64,000 bases of DNA from the NCBI GenBank assembly GCA_016936975.1, contig JAFGWU010000097.1:1-64000 (forward strand), read 5' to 3'. The notes under the pieces are model-generated. The model searched no databases, had not been told where the DNA came from, and saw only the letters and a list, made by a program, of their open reading frames with translations. Of the stretch, positions 1 to 8,523 are shown piece by piece. This DNA is from Bacteroidales bacterium (lineage in GTDB: Bacteria > Bacteroidota > Bacteroidia > Bacteroidales > GCA-2748055). The first letter of the stretch is position 1, and each line of letters begins with the position of its first letter. The position numbers and the translations under genes were made by a program.

Positions 1-87
1 GGAGAGAGAGGGATTCGAACCCTCGGTACCCTTTTGAGGTACACACGCTTTCCAGGCGTGCCAGTTCAGCCACTCCTGCATCTCTCC
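1..87 (-). tRNA. tRNA-Ser (anticodon GGA)
   Basis: Read on the minus strand, the acceptor arm is GGAGAGA pairing with TCTCTCC. The T-loop is the standard GGTTCGAATCC. The anticodon stem CACGC/GCGTG encloses loop CTGGAAA, giving anticodon GGA, which reads the serine codons UCC and UCU. A long variable arm (GTACC..GGTACC region) fits class II tRNAs such as Ser. The discriminator base and any CCA lie just outside the window's left edge, so the 3' end is incomplete. Anticodon and class are read directly from the sequence. Confidence 0.95.
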
Positions 88-116
88 GGTTTTTTGATCC
101 CTCTGCTCCCAAGGAA

Positions 117-163
117 CGGTAACCAATATATTAAAGAACATTCTGAATAATGTTACCGTAACC
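117..163. repeat. Nested inverted repeats between ansA and tRNA-Ser
   Basis: CGGTAAC at 117-123 is matched by GTTACCG at 152-158. Inside this, AACATT (137-142) and AATGTT (149-154) form a 6-bp stem with a 6-nt loop. A further small palindrome, GTTAC-C-GTAAC, sits at 152-162. The arms share bases, so the hairpins are alternatives. The region lies 3' of ansA and 5' of the tRNA on the same strand, so it could end ansA transcripts or bind a regulator. No clean U-tract follows. The rest of 88-209 is AT-rich without a gene. Confidence 0.4.
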
Positions 164-209
164 GGGCACAAAATTCGCGGCGAAAAATACAAAAAAAAAA
201 TTATAATCC

Positions 210-1247
210 TCACTGCGGAAGAGTGATTTCTCCATTTAAGGATGTATTTAGAAGTTTTTTAATCTCGGTATTATCCAGATCCCGGGCCAGAAGGATCATT
301 AATTTAGTGGTGGCTGCTTCAGTGGTGATATCGTATCCGCTTACGACACCGGCATTCAATAAATGCCGGCTTGTTTCATACATCCCCAGCTCAACGCTTC
401 CGCGACTGCACTGGGTGACATCCAGCACGATTATGCCTTTAGCAACAGCCTGCTCGATTCTTTTAAGAAACCATATTTCAGTGGGGGCATTTCCTGAACC
501 ATACGTTTCCAGAATAACGGCACGCAGACCTTTTACATTGAGTATAGAATCCATATAATCCCGGTTCATTCCGGGAAACAGTTTCAGAATAGCGATCTGA
601 TTGTTGAAATGCCTGTATACCAATAGAGATTCCTGCTGTTTTCGCTTAAGAATGAATTCGCGGTTATAGAACATATGGACCCCTGCTTCTGCCAGGTAAG
701 GATAATTGGCCGATTGAAAGGCATTAAAGTGTTCAGCATTTACCTTGGTTGTCCGGTTTCCCCGGTAAAGCTTGCTCTCAAAATAAATACAAACCTCCGG
801 GACCACGGGAATATCGTTTTGTTTCTCGGCGGCTATCTCGATGGATGTAATCAGGTTTTCTTTTCCATCGGTACGTAATGCTCCAATGGGTAACTGGGCC
901 CCTGTAAAAATGACCGGTTTGGAAAGGTTCTCAAGCATGAAGCTCAATGCGGAAGCAGAATAAGCCATTGTATCCGTTCCGTGCAGGATGACAAATCCGT
1001 CAAATTCATTATAACGTGATTCGATAATTTCAGCCAGGTCTTGCCAGATTTCGGGACTGATATCCGAGGAGTCAATCAAAGGATTAAAACTTACGGATTG
1101 GAGATTATACCCGAAATTCTTCAACTCCGGGATGTAATCAAGAACCTTATCAAAATCAAAAGGCTTAAGTGCTCCCGAAAAAGGATCCTGCATCATCCCG
1201 ATGGTTCCGCCCGTAATAATAATGAGTATGGATCTGGATTGATTCAT
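210..1247 (-). CDS. ansA: Type I (cytoplasmic) L-asparaginase
   Basis: Hydrolyses L-asparagine to aspartate and ammonia in the cytoplasm. The N-terminal ITGGTIG motif carries the nucleophilic threonine, and HGTDTMAY near residue 90 is the second asparaginase signature with the catalytic Thr-Asp pair. No signal peptide is visible, which fits the type I rather than the periplasmic type II enzyme. The product is 345 aa, close to the usual 330-350. The open frame extends upstream to 1277, but that would overlap the tatD stop. The ATG at 1247, just downstream of tatD, gives the normal N-terminus (MNQSRSILII). It is probably co-transcribed with tatD. Confidence 0.9.
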   Translation of the reverse strand: MNQSRSILIIITGGTIGMMQDPFSGALKPFDFDKVLDYIPELKNFGYNLQSVSFNPLIDSSDISPEIWQDLAEIIESRYNEFDGFVILHGTDTMAYSASALSFMLENLSKPVIFTGAQLPIGALRTDGKENLITSIEIAAEKQNDIPVVPEVCIYFESKLYRGNRTTKVNAEHFNAFQSANYPYLAEAGVHMFYNREFILKRKQQESLLVYRHFNNQIAILKLFPGMNRDYMDSILNVKGLRAVILETYGSGNAPTEIWFLKRIEQAVAKGIIVLDVTQCSRGSVELGMYETSRHLLNAGVVSGYDITTEAATTKLMILLARDLDNTEIKKLLNTSLNGEITLPQ

Positions 1248-1251
1248 TATG

Positions 1252-2016
1252 TTATATCTTAAAAAGTCTTTCTGCATTCCCCGTGGTAATATCTGCCAAT
1301 TCTTTTATGCTTACCCTGTGAATTTCCGCAATTTTTCCTGCAATATAAATTAAATAACTGCTTTCGTTTCTTTTTCCTCTGAATGGTTCCGGAGATAGAA
1401 AAGGCGCATCCGTTTCGAGCAATATCCGTTCCAGGGGGAGACCTGCCACAATCCCGGCGATATTACTGTTTTTGAAAGTCACCATTCCATTGATCCCAAT
1501 ATAAAAACCATAAGACAATGCTTTTTCTGCTTCCTTAATGTCTCCAGAAAAGCTGTGAAATACCCCTTTCAGTCCGGGTTCCCGAATTTTGTCCAGTACT
1601 TTGAAAATTTCTCTGAAGGACTGCCTTGCATGGATGACTATTGGCAATCCGGATTCCCTGGCCCATCTGATCTGGGTTTCGAAGGCAATTTCCTGTTCCA
1701 GGGCAAATTCCGGATTTCGGTAAAGGTCCATCCCGGTTTCACCGACCGCTATAAATCTTCTGTATTGAAATTGTTTTTCAATAGTGTTCAATTCATATTT
1801 GAAATTCTTCTTTACGGAGTTTGGATGCAGCCCCATCATGGGTAAACAGATGTGGCTGTATTGATCAGTTGTGGTATACAGGGATTGAATGGTTCCGGAA
1901 TCGATGTTGGGTAAAAGCATCCTGGTTACGCCGTTTTGAAGGGCTCTTTCCATAACCTCAACCCTGTCATCGGAAAAACTGTCGAGATATAGATGCGTAT
2001 GAGTATCGATAAACAT
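1252..2016 (-). CDS. tatD: TatD-family metal-dependent deoxyribonuclease
   Basis: TIM-barrel metallohydrolase of the TatD family. Known members are 3'-5' exonucleases or DNases, and some act as D-aminoacyl-tRNA deacylases. Metal ligands are visible: HTH at residues 6-8, the Glu of AVGETGMD, the His of VIHARQS, the His of FHSFSG, and the Asp of LLETDAP. The ATG at 2016 (MFIDTHTHL) gives 254 aa, the normal length. The frame is open to 2043, but the extra nine residues precede the conserved first beta-strand. It sits 4 nt upstream of ansA on the same strand. Confidence 0.9.
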   Translation of the reverse strand: MFIDTHTHLYLDSFSDDRVEVMERALQNGVTRMLLPNIDSGTIQSLYTTTDQYSHICLPMMGLHPNSVKKNFKYELNTIEKQFQYRRFIAVGETGMDLYRNPEFALEQEIAFETQIRWARESGLPIVIHARQSFREIFKVLDKIREPGLKGVFHSFSGDIKEAEKALSYGFYIGINGMVTFKNSNIAGIVAGLPLERILLETDAPFLSPEPFRGKRNESSYLIYIAGKIAEIHRVSIKELADITTGNAERLFKI

Positions 2017-2122
2017 AACTCTAAATTGAGGAGTCTTGAACAATTAAACACTGTTTCCGGATTGTCAGCAACAGGACTCAGTATGAAACAGGGCTGTAAT
2101 CCAGGCACCTGAATACAATTTT

Positions 2123-3463
2123 TTAAACAGCTCCCTGAGCGATCATCGCATCGGCAACCTTGACAAAACCTCCGATATTGGCACCTTTCACATAGTTGAC
2201 GTACGATTCAGACTCTGCTCCGAAGTTCACACAGGTCTGGTGAATGTTTTTTATAATGGTGTAAAGCCGTTTATCGACCTCTTCCCTGGACCATGGCAGG
2301 CGCATGCTGTTCTGGGTCATCTCAAGGCCGGAAACTGCAACTCCTCCTGCATTGGCAGCTTTTCCCGGACCATAAAGTATCTTTTGTCGTAGAAATACAT
2401 TTATGGCTTCCGGGGTTGAGGGCATATTAGCCCCTTCACTGACTACTTTGCATCCATTCCTTACAAGGATTTCCGCATCATTTTTATCTATTTCATTCTC
2501 CGTTGCAGAGGGAAATGCCGCATCGCATTTAATATGCCATGGTCTTTTTCCTTCAAAATATTCACAGCCGAATTTATCAGCATACTCCCTAATCCGGCCC
2601 CTCCGGATATTCTTGAGTTCCATGATCCACTCCAGCTTCTCTTCGTCAATACCATTTGGGTCATAAATACTCCCGTTTGAATCGGAAAGGGTCACAACCT
2701 TACCCCCAAACTCATTAATTTTTTGAACTGTAAACTGGGCAACATTTCCGGATCCTGATACGGCCACAATTTTATTTTTTAAGGAATTACCGTTTCTGTT
2801 AAGCATCTCTTCAGCAAAATAGACCGCGCCGTATCCCGTGGCTTCCGGTCTGATCAGACTGCCTCCCCATTGAATTCCCTTCCCGGTGAGGACACCCGTA
2901 AATTCATTCCGAAGTCTTTTATATTGTCCGAAAAGGTATCCGATCTCTCTTCCTCCAACTCCTATATCTCCTGCTGGTATATCGGTATTGGGACCTATAT
3001 GGCGGAAGAGCTCGGTCATGAAACTCTGACAAAAACGCATGACCTCGTTATCGGATTTGCCTTTGGGATCGAAATCAGAACCCCCTTTGGCCCCTCCCAT
3101 GGGAAGTGTCGTAAGACTATTTTTAAAGACCTGTTCAAACGCCAGGAACTTTAAAATACCCAGGTTAACGGTTGGGTGAAAACGTAAACCTCCCTTGTAG
3201 GGGCCGATTGCTGAATTCATCTCAATACGAAATCCCCTGTTGATCATAATGTCTCCCCTGTCATTGATCCACGGAACGCGGAATATGATAATCCGTTCGG
3301 GCTCTGCAATCCTTTCAAGGATTTTGGCATGTTTGTATTTCGGATGCTCCTCGATAAAAGGAATCAGCGATTCCGCAACTTCCCGGACTGCCTGGTGGAA
3401 TTCGGATTCAGAAGGATTTTTTGCCCTTATGGGGGCCATAAATTGCTCAACTTTTATGTCCAT
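2123..3463 (-). CDS. gdhA: NADP-specific glutamate dehydrogenase
   Basis: Makes glutamate from 2-oxoglutarate and ammonia with NADPH and is a main ammonia-assimilation route. From the ATG at 3463 the protein is 446 aa, the standard length of the hexameric bacterial enzyme. The catalytic-lysine motif PMGGAKGGSD (Lys126) is clear, as is the substrate-binding stretch GPYKGGLRFH. A Rossmann motif VSGSGNVAQ follows in the second domain. The reading frame continues to 3493, but those ten residues fall on a promoter-like element at 3491-3498, so the inner start is preferred. The gene has its own upstream region of about 215 nt after dprA. Confidence 0.96.
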   Translation of the reverse strand: MDIKVEQFMAPIRAKNPSESEFHQAVREVAESLIPFIEEHPKYKHAKILERIAEPERIIIFRVPWINDRGDIMINRGFRIEMNSAIGPYKGGLRFHPTVNLGILKFLAFEQVFKNSLTTLPMGGAKGGSDFDPKGKSDNEVMRFCQSFMTELFRHIGPNTDIPAGDIGVGGREIGYLFGQYKRLRNEFTGVLTGKGIQWGGSLIRPEATGYGAVYFAEEMLNRNGNSLKNKIVAVSGSGNVAQFTVQKINEFGGKVVTLSDSNGSIYDPNGIDEEKLEWIMELKNIRRGRIREYADKFGCEYFEGKRPWHIKCDAAFPSATENEIDKNDAEILVRNGCKVVSEGANMPSTPEAINVFLRQKILYGPGKAANAGGVAVSGLEMTQNSMRLPWSREEVDKRLYTIIKNIHQTCVNFGAESESYVNYVKGANIGGFVKVADAMIAQGAV

Positions 3464-3490
3464 AGTCCTTTTTCCGTAATTTATTATGGA

Positions 3491-3498
3491 CAAACTTA
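3491..3498 (-). promoter_or_regulatory. Candidate -7 element for gdhA
   Basis: On the minus strand the bases read TAAGTTTG, a full match to the Bacteroidota TAnnTTTG element. It lies about 28 nt before the chosen gdhA ATG, giving a leader of roughly 20 nt. No good TTTG -33 box is seen at the expected distance, so this is a motif-only call. Confidence 0.35.
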
Positions 3499-3680
3499 AA
3501 ATTATTTAAGTCTATTTGTATGTAAATAGGGTTAAATTTTAACCGAATATTCCGTTCTGCCGGGGCGAGTCATCTTTTTATGCGGGCAGTTCTTTTTTTT
3601 CCCGGAATCCGGAAGAAGATTACAGTCGTTGGGAGAGAGATCCCGGCGGTTCTGAAGAAACAGGTTTCTGGGCGGCCCGG

Positions 3681-4808
3681 TCAAGGTTCCAGCAGGGGTT
3701 TTACCTTCAAAAGGTACGTATTACCCGGCTGAGGCGTCAACCAATCGCGGAGTTCCATTTCAATCAGAAGCGATAGTACCCGGTGAATGGGAATGTTGGT
3801 TCGTGTACTGATTGTTTCTGGTATCAGCCGGGGATTATTATACAGTGCCTCCACAATTTTCCTTTCATCGTCGGAAAATGCCTGCAGCTGAATCTGAAGG
3901 GCATGGTTTTCCGGATCATTCGATTCCCAGTTCATGGCGTATTCGATATCATCGGAGCATTCAACAAGTGCTGCCCTGTTTTTTTTGATCATATTGTTGC
4001 AGCCTTTTGAATATGTATCTGACGGGCGCCCCGGCACTGCAAGGACCTCCCTGTTATAGGAGAAGGCAATATCGGCCGTAATCAGGGCACCTCCCCTGCA
4101 GCCGGATTCAACGATGAGGGTCCCGTCAGATAATCCGGCAATAATCCGGTTTCTTCTTATAAAATTATTTCTCTCAGGTTTTGTTTCTGAACAGAAATCC
4201 GTCAGCAGGGCACCATGGCTGATGATACGTCCGGCATAAGTGCGGTGGGCAGAAGGATACAAAGTTCTTAATCCGTGTCCCAGGACAGCCACCGTTTTAA
4301 GATCATATTCTAGGGCTGCTTTATGGGCGGCAATGTCTATACCATATGCCAGACCGCTGACAATTACCAAATCCTTGTACCTGGCCCCCAAATTCTGAAT
4401 CAGTTCCCGGCAGATTAATTTTCCCCTTTCACTGGCCTGCCTGGTTCCCACCACACTGAGAATTTTTGCGGATGACAGACAATTGATCCCTTTCATATAC
4501 AGTAATACCGGTCCATCCAGACAATTTTTCAATCGCTCGGGATAGTTATCATCAAGGAAATAAAGCACGTCCAGTTTATTTTTCTGTATGAACACAACCT
4601 CTTTTTCTGCTTCCGCCATATTCTGCCGGGAAGAGATGACTCCGGCAAGGTGGTTCCCAATCCCGGGAATTTTGAGAAGGTTCGATCTTTTTTCTGAAAA
4701 TACGGCTTCTGCAGACCCGGTGTATGCAATAAGTTTCTTGGCGGTGATAGCCCCGATATCCTGCAACATGGTCAGGGCAATTCTATAAATCAATTCAGAA
4801 TGCGACAT
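3681..4808 (-). CDS. dprA: DNA-processing protein DprA (RecA loader)
   Basis: DprA binds single-stranded DNA entering the cell and loads RecA in natural transformation; it is also widely kept in non-competent bacteria. The Rossmann-type core is seen as VVGTRQASERG, SGLAYGIDIAAHKAAL and ESGCRGGALITA. An N-terminal SAM/helix-hairpin-like region (residues about 1-75, with IPGIG) and a C-terminal winged-helix-like region (about 310-370) frame it, giving 375 aa, the usual length. It is followed by about 215 nt holding the gdhA promoter region. No other competence gene is in the window. Confidence 0.94.
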   Translation of the reverse strand: MSHSELIYRIALTMLQDIGAITAKKLIAYTGSAEAVFSEKRSNLLKIPGIGNHLAGVISSRQNMAEAEKEVVFIQKNKLDVLYFLDDNYPERLKNCLDGPVLLYMKGINCLSSAKILSVVGTRQASERGKLICRELIQNLGARYKDLVIVSGLAYGIDIAAHKAALEYDLKTVAVLGHGLRTLYPSAHRTYAGRIISHGALLTDFCSETKPERNNFIRRNRIIAGLSDGTLIVESGCRGGALITADIAFSYNREVLAVPGRPSDTYSKGCNNMIKKNRAALVECSDDIEYAMNWESNDPENHALQIQLQAFSDDERKIVEALYNNPRLIPETISTRTNIPIHRVLSLLIEMELRDWLTPQPGNTYLLKVKPLLEP

Positions 4809-4860
4809 GTTGTTTTGGAATTAATGTCGTAATCGAGCGATTTATCGCACGCTGATCCCC

Positions 4861-5355
4861 TTAATTTTGATCCGGGGCGTTTTTTACATATTTCTGAAGG
4901 GCATTTTTTATCTTCACCCTGTCGGATTTGTTCACTGCAGACAGGCTGATTGGGGGGTATTTTGCTATTTTGTTCCGGTAGAACCGATAAACAATCAATT
5001 TTTCTTCAATTCCGAAAAAGAACTTTTCTGTTTCAAACTTCACAAACTGCATTTTCGGGATTTCAATGGAGTTTTTCTGACTGTTAAATATGGACAGGGA
5101 GTAATATCTCAGTATAATCATCTCATCCGCATCACTGAATGAAAGAAAATAGGGTAGCCTCAGGTAATTGACCAGGCTTATAATAATATATATGAGGGCA
5201 ATGGCAATAATGACATGATATTTGGTTATTCCTGCCTCAGAATTATCAAACCAGGAGGTAAACAGAATTATTATCACAAGAAGAGTGAAAATGATGGCCA
5301 TTGCCAGTCTTCTGAGCCAGATGCGGTATGCATTTTGTTTGTTATCATATTTCAT
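4861..5355 (-). CDS. Small two-TM membrane protein, PH-like
   Basis: 164 aa of unknown function. Two hydrophobic helices (about residues 15-34 and 44-65) form a membrane hairpin. They are followed by a soluble beta-rich domain of about 95 residues with alternating hydrophobic and charged strands, reminiscent of bacterial PH-like (bPH) domains, though I cannot confirm the family. It lies between proline dehydrogenase (20 nt upstream) and dprA (52 nt downstream), all on the minus strand, so it is probably co-transcribed. No catalytic motif is visible. Confidence 0.75.
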   Translation of the reverse strand: MKYDNKQNAYRIWLRRLAMAIIFTLLVIIILFTSWFDNSEAGITKYHVIIAIALIYIIISLVNYLRLPYFLSFSDADEMIILRYYSLSIFNSQKNSIEIPKMQFVKFETEKFFFGIEEKLIVYRFYRNKIAKYPPISLSAVNKSDRVKIKNALQKYVKNAPDQN

Positions 5356-5375
5356 GACTGCCGGGTTCGGTAAAG

Positions 5376-6548
5376 TTACTTTTGATATTGTGAGCGACGC
5401 CGGACCTCTTTCTTTATCAGGCCCAGTTCACGTCCGGTCTGTCCCTTAACGGAAGTATTTTCTTCCACCCGGCGCATCAGGTAGGGCAATACAAATCTTA
5501 CGGGACCGTAAGGCACATATTTGGCCACATTATATCCTTCCTCAGCCAGGTTGAAACTGATGTGATCACTCATTCCAAAGAGTTGGGAGAACCATAACCG
5601 CTGGTCACCGGGATCCAATCCCTTTTCTTTCATGAGTTCAACAAGATACATACTGCTCTTTTCATTGTGTGTCCCATTGAAAACTGATACAACATCGATA
5701 TTCTCAACAGAAACTTTGAGGGCCATGTTATAATCCCTGTCGGTGCTCTCTTTATCGGGTTGTATGGGATCAGGATAGTTCATGCGCCTGGCCCGTTCCC
5801 TTTCTTTCTCCATGTAGGCACCCCTTACAAACTTGGCACCCAGGTAAAATCCTTTTTTACGGGCCCTCTCGATGTCATTCTTAAGAACATCCAGCCGATC
5901 AACCCTGTACATCTGGTAGGTATTAAAAACAATTGCTTTCGAGCGGTTAAACTTCTCCATCATCTCCAAAACCACACTGTCAATAAAATTCTGATAAAAC
6001 GAATCTTCAGCATCAACAAGAATTGGAATATCATTCTTGTAAGCGGTCGAACATAATGTGTTCATCCTCTGCCTGAATTTTTCTCCCTCCTCCAACGTTT
6101 TTTTGTCGGGCATCGTCCCGTTGCTGAGCAGCTCAAGGGCTTTATTATCACCAAAGGCGGTAGGCTTGAAAACAGCAAATGGAATGTTTGGATCTTTTCC
6201 TGCGTTAATGACTGACCTGATTGTTTCATTCAAAGCCTCCTGGATTGATTTATCATCCTTTTTGCCCTCTACCGAGTAATCCAGTATGGAATAAACCTTT
6301 GCAGAATAAAGTTTGTCAACGGCAGCCTTGCATGACTCCAGAGTCTCACCCCCGACAAATTGCCTGTAGGCTGTCGGCTTCACGATCCATCCTATGGGTA
6401 ACCTCAGGGTGGAGGCTAAATTGATAAAGGGATTGCCAATTTTTACCAGAACCGGATAAGCCAGAATCCTGAAAAGCATATGGGCCCTTTTGAGGTCTGT
6501 ATCGGATTTGATTTTAAAAGCCGTTTCAGTATTATCAAACGTTAGCAT
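5376..6548 (-). CDS. Proline dehydrogenase (monofunctional PRODH)
   Basis: FAD-dependent oxidation of proline to pyrroline-5-carboxylate, the first step of proline catabolism, feeding the quinone pool. PRODH barrel signatures are visible: LVDAEDSF, GAKFVRGAYMEKER, and near the C-terminus the substrate-binding stretch PYLMRRVEEN. At 390 aa from the ATG at 6548 it is the short form without the P5C dehydrogenase half of PutA. The frame is open to 6584, but a TATTTTTG promoter-like element at 6582-6589 overlaps that position, supporting the inner start. It is divergent from aroA. Confidence 0.93.
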   Translation of the reverse strand: MLTFDNTETAFKIKSDTDLKRAHMLFRILAYPVLVKIGNPFINLASTLRLPIGWIVKPTAYRQFVGGETLESCKAAVDKLYSAKVYSILDYSVEGKKDDKSIQEALNETIRSVINAGKDPNIPFAVFKPTAFGDNKALELLSNGTMPDKKTLEEGEKFRQRMNTLCSTAYKNDIPILVDAEDSFYQNFIDSVVLEMMEKFNRSKAIVFNTYQMYRVDRLDVLKNDIERARKKGFYLGAKFVRGAYMEKERERARRMNYPDPIQPDKESTDRDYNMALKVSVENIDVVSVFNGTHNEKSSMYLVELMKEKGLDPGDQRLWFSQLFGMSDHISFNLAEEGYNVAKYVPYGPVRFVLPYLMRRVEENTSVKGQTGRELGLIKKEVRRRSQYQK

Positions 6549-6581
6549 TGTACAGTTAAAGATTGATTTAAATTCAGGAAG

Positions 6582-6589
6582 CAAAAATA
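6582..6589 (-). promoter_or_regulatory. Candidate -7 element for proline dehydrogenase
   Basis: TATTTTTG on the minus strand matches TAnnTTTG fully and lies about 34 nt before the ATG at 6548. No strong -33 TTTG is found at the right distance. It is useful mainly because it argues against the longer start at 6584. Confidence 0.4.
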
Positions 6590-6670
6590 ATCAAATTGGG
6601 TTTACTAAATCAGGAACATGTTTCAAAATAGGTTTTTATTACCTTTAAAAAAAAAATCATTCCTATCTGT

Positions 6671-7906
6671 ATGGCATATTTGATTTCAAAGCCTTCAGTT
6701 TCTCCTTCCGGCAGAATTATCCTTCCTTCGTCCAAAAGCATTTCAAACAGATTGTTGATAATCGATGCTCTCACAGGCTCAGGAGGCGTCCTGAACAATC
6801 TTGCGGAAAGCGATGATACCCTGCTTATGAAAAGAGCCCTTCAAACCCGAAATATGGAGAAAAACACAGGTCCTGCCGGGACGGCCATGAGATTCCTGAC
6901 TGCTTTTTATGCTGCTGGCAACCAGGAGGTCATCCTTACCGGTTCGGAGCGGATGAAGAAGAGGCCCATTGGAGAACTGGTTGGTGCACTGGTCAAAATG
7001 GGCGCTGATATCAGCTATCTGGGGGAACCGGGATTCCCTCCGCTGAAAATCAGGGGAAGGACCTTAAAAGGAGGTTCCCTATCGGTGGATGGGAGCATCA
7101 GCAGTCAGTTTATCAGTGCTTTGCTGATGATTGCTCCTATGATCAAGAATGGACTGGATCTGGAATTGCAGGGCGAGCTGGTTTCTGCTTCCTATATCAG
7201 GATGACCCTTGAGCTGATGCGTCAATGGGGCGCAGAATATGCATGGAAAGATAACCGTATCAATATACCGGAAGGGAGGTATCAATCACGCAGTTATACA
7301 GTGGAATCTGACTGGAGTGCCGCATCCTACTGGTATGCGATCACCGCTTTGGCTGATAAGGCTTCCTTTGAATTACCCGGTTTATTTAAGAATAGCCTCC
7401 AGGGGGATGCTGTCGTATCTGAATTGTTCAGTAAACTGGCAGTCAAAACAGAATACCTGCAAGAGGGCGTCAGGATATCCAGGAATGCAGACGGAAAAAC
7501 TCCTGAATTCATCCAGTTCGATTTTACACTCTGTCCCGACCTGGTGCAAACGCTGGTCCCGGTATTATGTGCCAGCGGAATAAAATTCCATTTTACCGGA
7601 ACCCGGACACTTCTGATAAAGGAAACCAATCGCATTTTTGCCCTGCAAAGAGAATTGAAAAAATTTGGTTACAATCTCAAGGGCGGACGTGATGGCAGCT
7701 TCCTGGAGTGGTCAGGAGAGGTCAGCAGAAAAGATCCTGACGGAATTGTGGAAACGTATCACGATCACCGGATGGCAATGGCTTTTGCACCGCTATGCCT
7801 TAAGTTTGGAAAAATTGTTATAAAAGATCCTGAAGTGGTTACAAAATCTTACCCGGCCTACTGGAGTGAATTAAAAAGAGCGGGTTTTGGCATCGATGAG
7901 ATTTAA
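6671..7906 (+). CDS. aroA: 3-phosphoshikimate 1-carboxyvinyltransferase (EPSP synthase)
   Basis: Joins shikimate-3-phosphate and phosphoenolpyruvate to EPSP, the sixth step of the shikimate pathway. Visible motifs are the N-terminal LPSSKSISNR (phosphate and PEP binding), GTAMRFLTAF with MKKRPIGEL, and the C-terminal YHDHRMAMAFAP. The length of 411 aa is slightly below the common 425-430, as in other Bacteroidota enzymes. It is divergent from proline dehydrogenase and convergent with tadA, so it is probably transcribed alone. Confidence 0.95.
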   Translation: MAYLISKPSVSPSGRIILPSSKSISNRLLIIDALTGSGGVLNNLAESDDTLLMKRALQTRNMEKNTGPAGTAMRFLTAFYAAGNQEVILTGSERMKKRPIGELVGALVKMGADISYLGEPGFPPLKIRGRTLKGGSLSVDGSISSQFISALLMIAPMIKNGLDLELQGELVSASYIRMTLELMRQWGAEYAWKDNRINIPEGRYQSRSYTVESDWSAASYWYAITALADKASFELPGLFKNSLQGDAVVSELFSKLAVKTEYLQEGVRISRNADGKTPEFIQFDFTLCPDLVQTLVPVLCASGIKFHFTGTRTLLIKETNRIFALQRELKKFGYNLKGGRDGSFLEWSGEVSRKDPDGIVETYHDHRMAMAFAPLCLKFGKIVIKDPEVVTKSYPAYWSELKRAGFGIDEI

Positions 7907-7992
7907 TAAAAGATTGCCGGTTTGGTTCCCGGGTGGAATTCTAAAAAAAATAAAGATTCCAGTAAAGGACTTAGTCGGGCCGGTTTATCAAT

Positions 7993-8463
7993 TTAATTTT
8001 TCAGGTCGCGTCGTTCAAGAAAGAAACGTTTTATGACTTGAGCACATTCGGGCTCCAGGAATCCCGACCTGACCACTGTTTTTGGATGAAAGACCCTGAT
8101 TCCATAGGTTGAATAGCCGGCTTTGGGATCGCACGTTCCGAAAAATACCCGGGGAATCTGGCTCCAGGCCAAGGCTCCCGCGCACATCAGACAGGGCTCA
8201 AGGGTGATGTATATGGTACATTCCGTCAGGTATTTTGAACCGAGAAAATTTGCCGCTGCCGTAATGGCAATCATTTCTGCATGTGCCGTAACATCCAGCA
8301 GTTTCTGGGTGGAATTGTGTGCCCTGGCAATGATCCGGTTATGGTCGACCACCACGGCTCCGACAGGGATCTCCCCCGACTCGAATGCTTTGTAAGCCTC
8401 CTTTAAAGCCTCGTTCATAAAATATTCATCCGAGAAGATGGGATAGGTCATAGTCCCTTTCAT
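7993..8463 (-). CDS. tadA: tRNA-specific adenosine deaminase
   Basis: Converts adenosine-34 to inosine in tRNA-Arg(ACG), allowing decoding of CGN codons. The zinc site is plain: HAEMIAI gives the His ligand and proton-shuttling Glu, and EPCLMC gives the two Cys ligands. The length is 156 aa from the first ATG. An alternative ATG four codons in (8451, MTYPIFSDEYF) also gives a typical N-terminus. It is divergent from aspS across a 60-nt AT-rich gap. Tad family membership is certain; the tRNA rather than nucleoside substrate follows from the family's N-terminal pattern. Confidence 0.93.
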   Translation of the reverse strand: MKGTMTYPIFSDEYFMNEALKEAYKAFESGEIPVGAVVVDHNRIIARAHNSTQKLLDVTAHAEMIAITAAANFLGSKYLTECTIYITLEPCLMCAGALAWSQIPRVFFGTCDPKAGYSTYGIRVFHPKTVVRSGFLEPECAQVIKRFFLERRDLKN

Positions 8464-8523
8464 AATTCTTGTTAATTTCGCAAAATAATAAATTCAAACA
8501 AAAAAGGGTAAAACCATTTTATT

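Noticed and set aside
2051-2091. CTGTTTC/GAAACAG inverted repeat between gdhA and tatD as a terminator
   Set aside because: Stem of only 7 bp with a 27-nt loop and no U-tract after it.
3541-3680. Possible riboswitch or RNA gene upstream of gdhA
   Set aside because: The small CCGG palindrome near 3600 and T-rich bases form no conserved core I can recognise.
3681-4808. DprA as part of a defence or mobile locus
   Set aside because: It is surrounded by ordinary metabolic genes, with no other competence, defence or mobility gene nearby.
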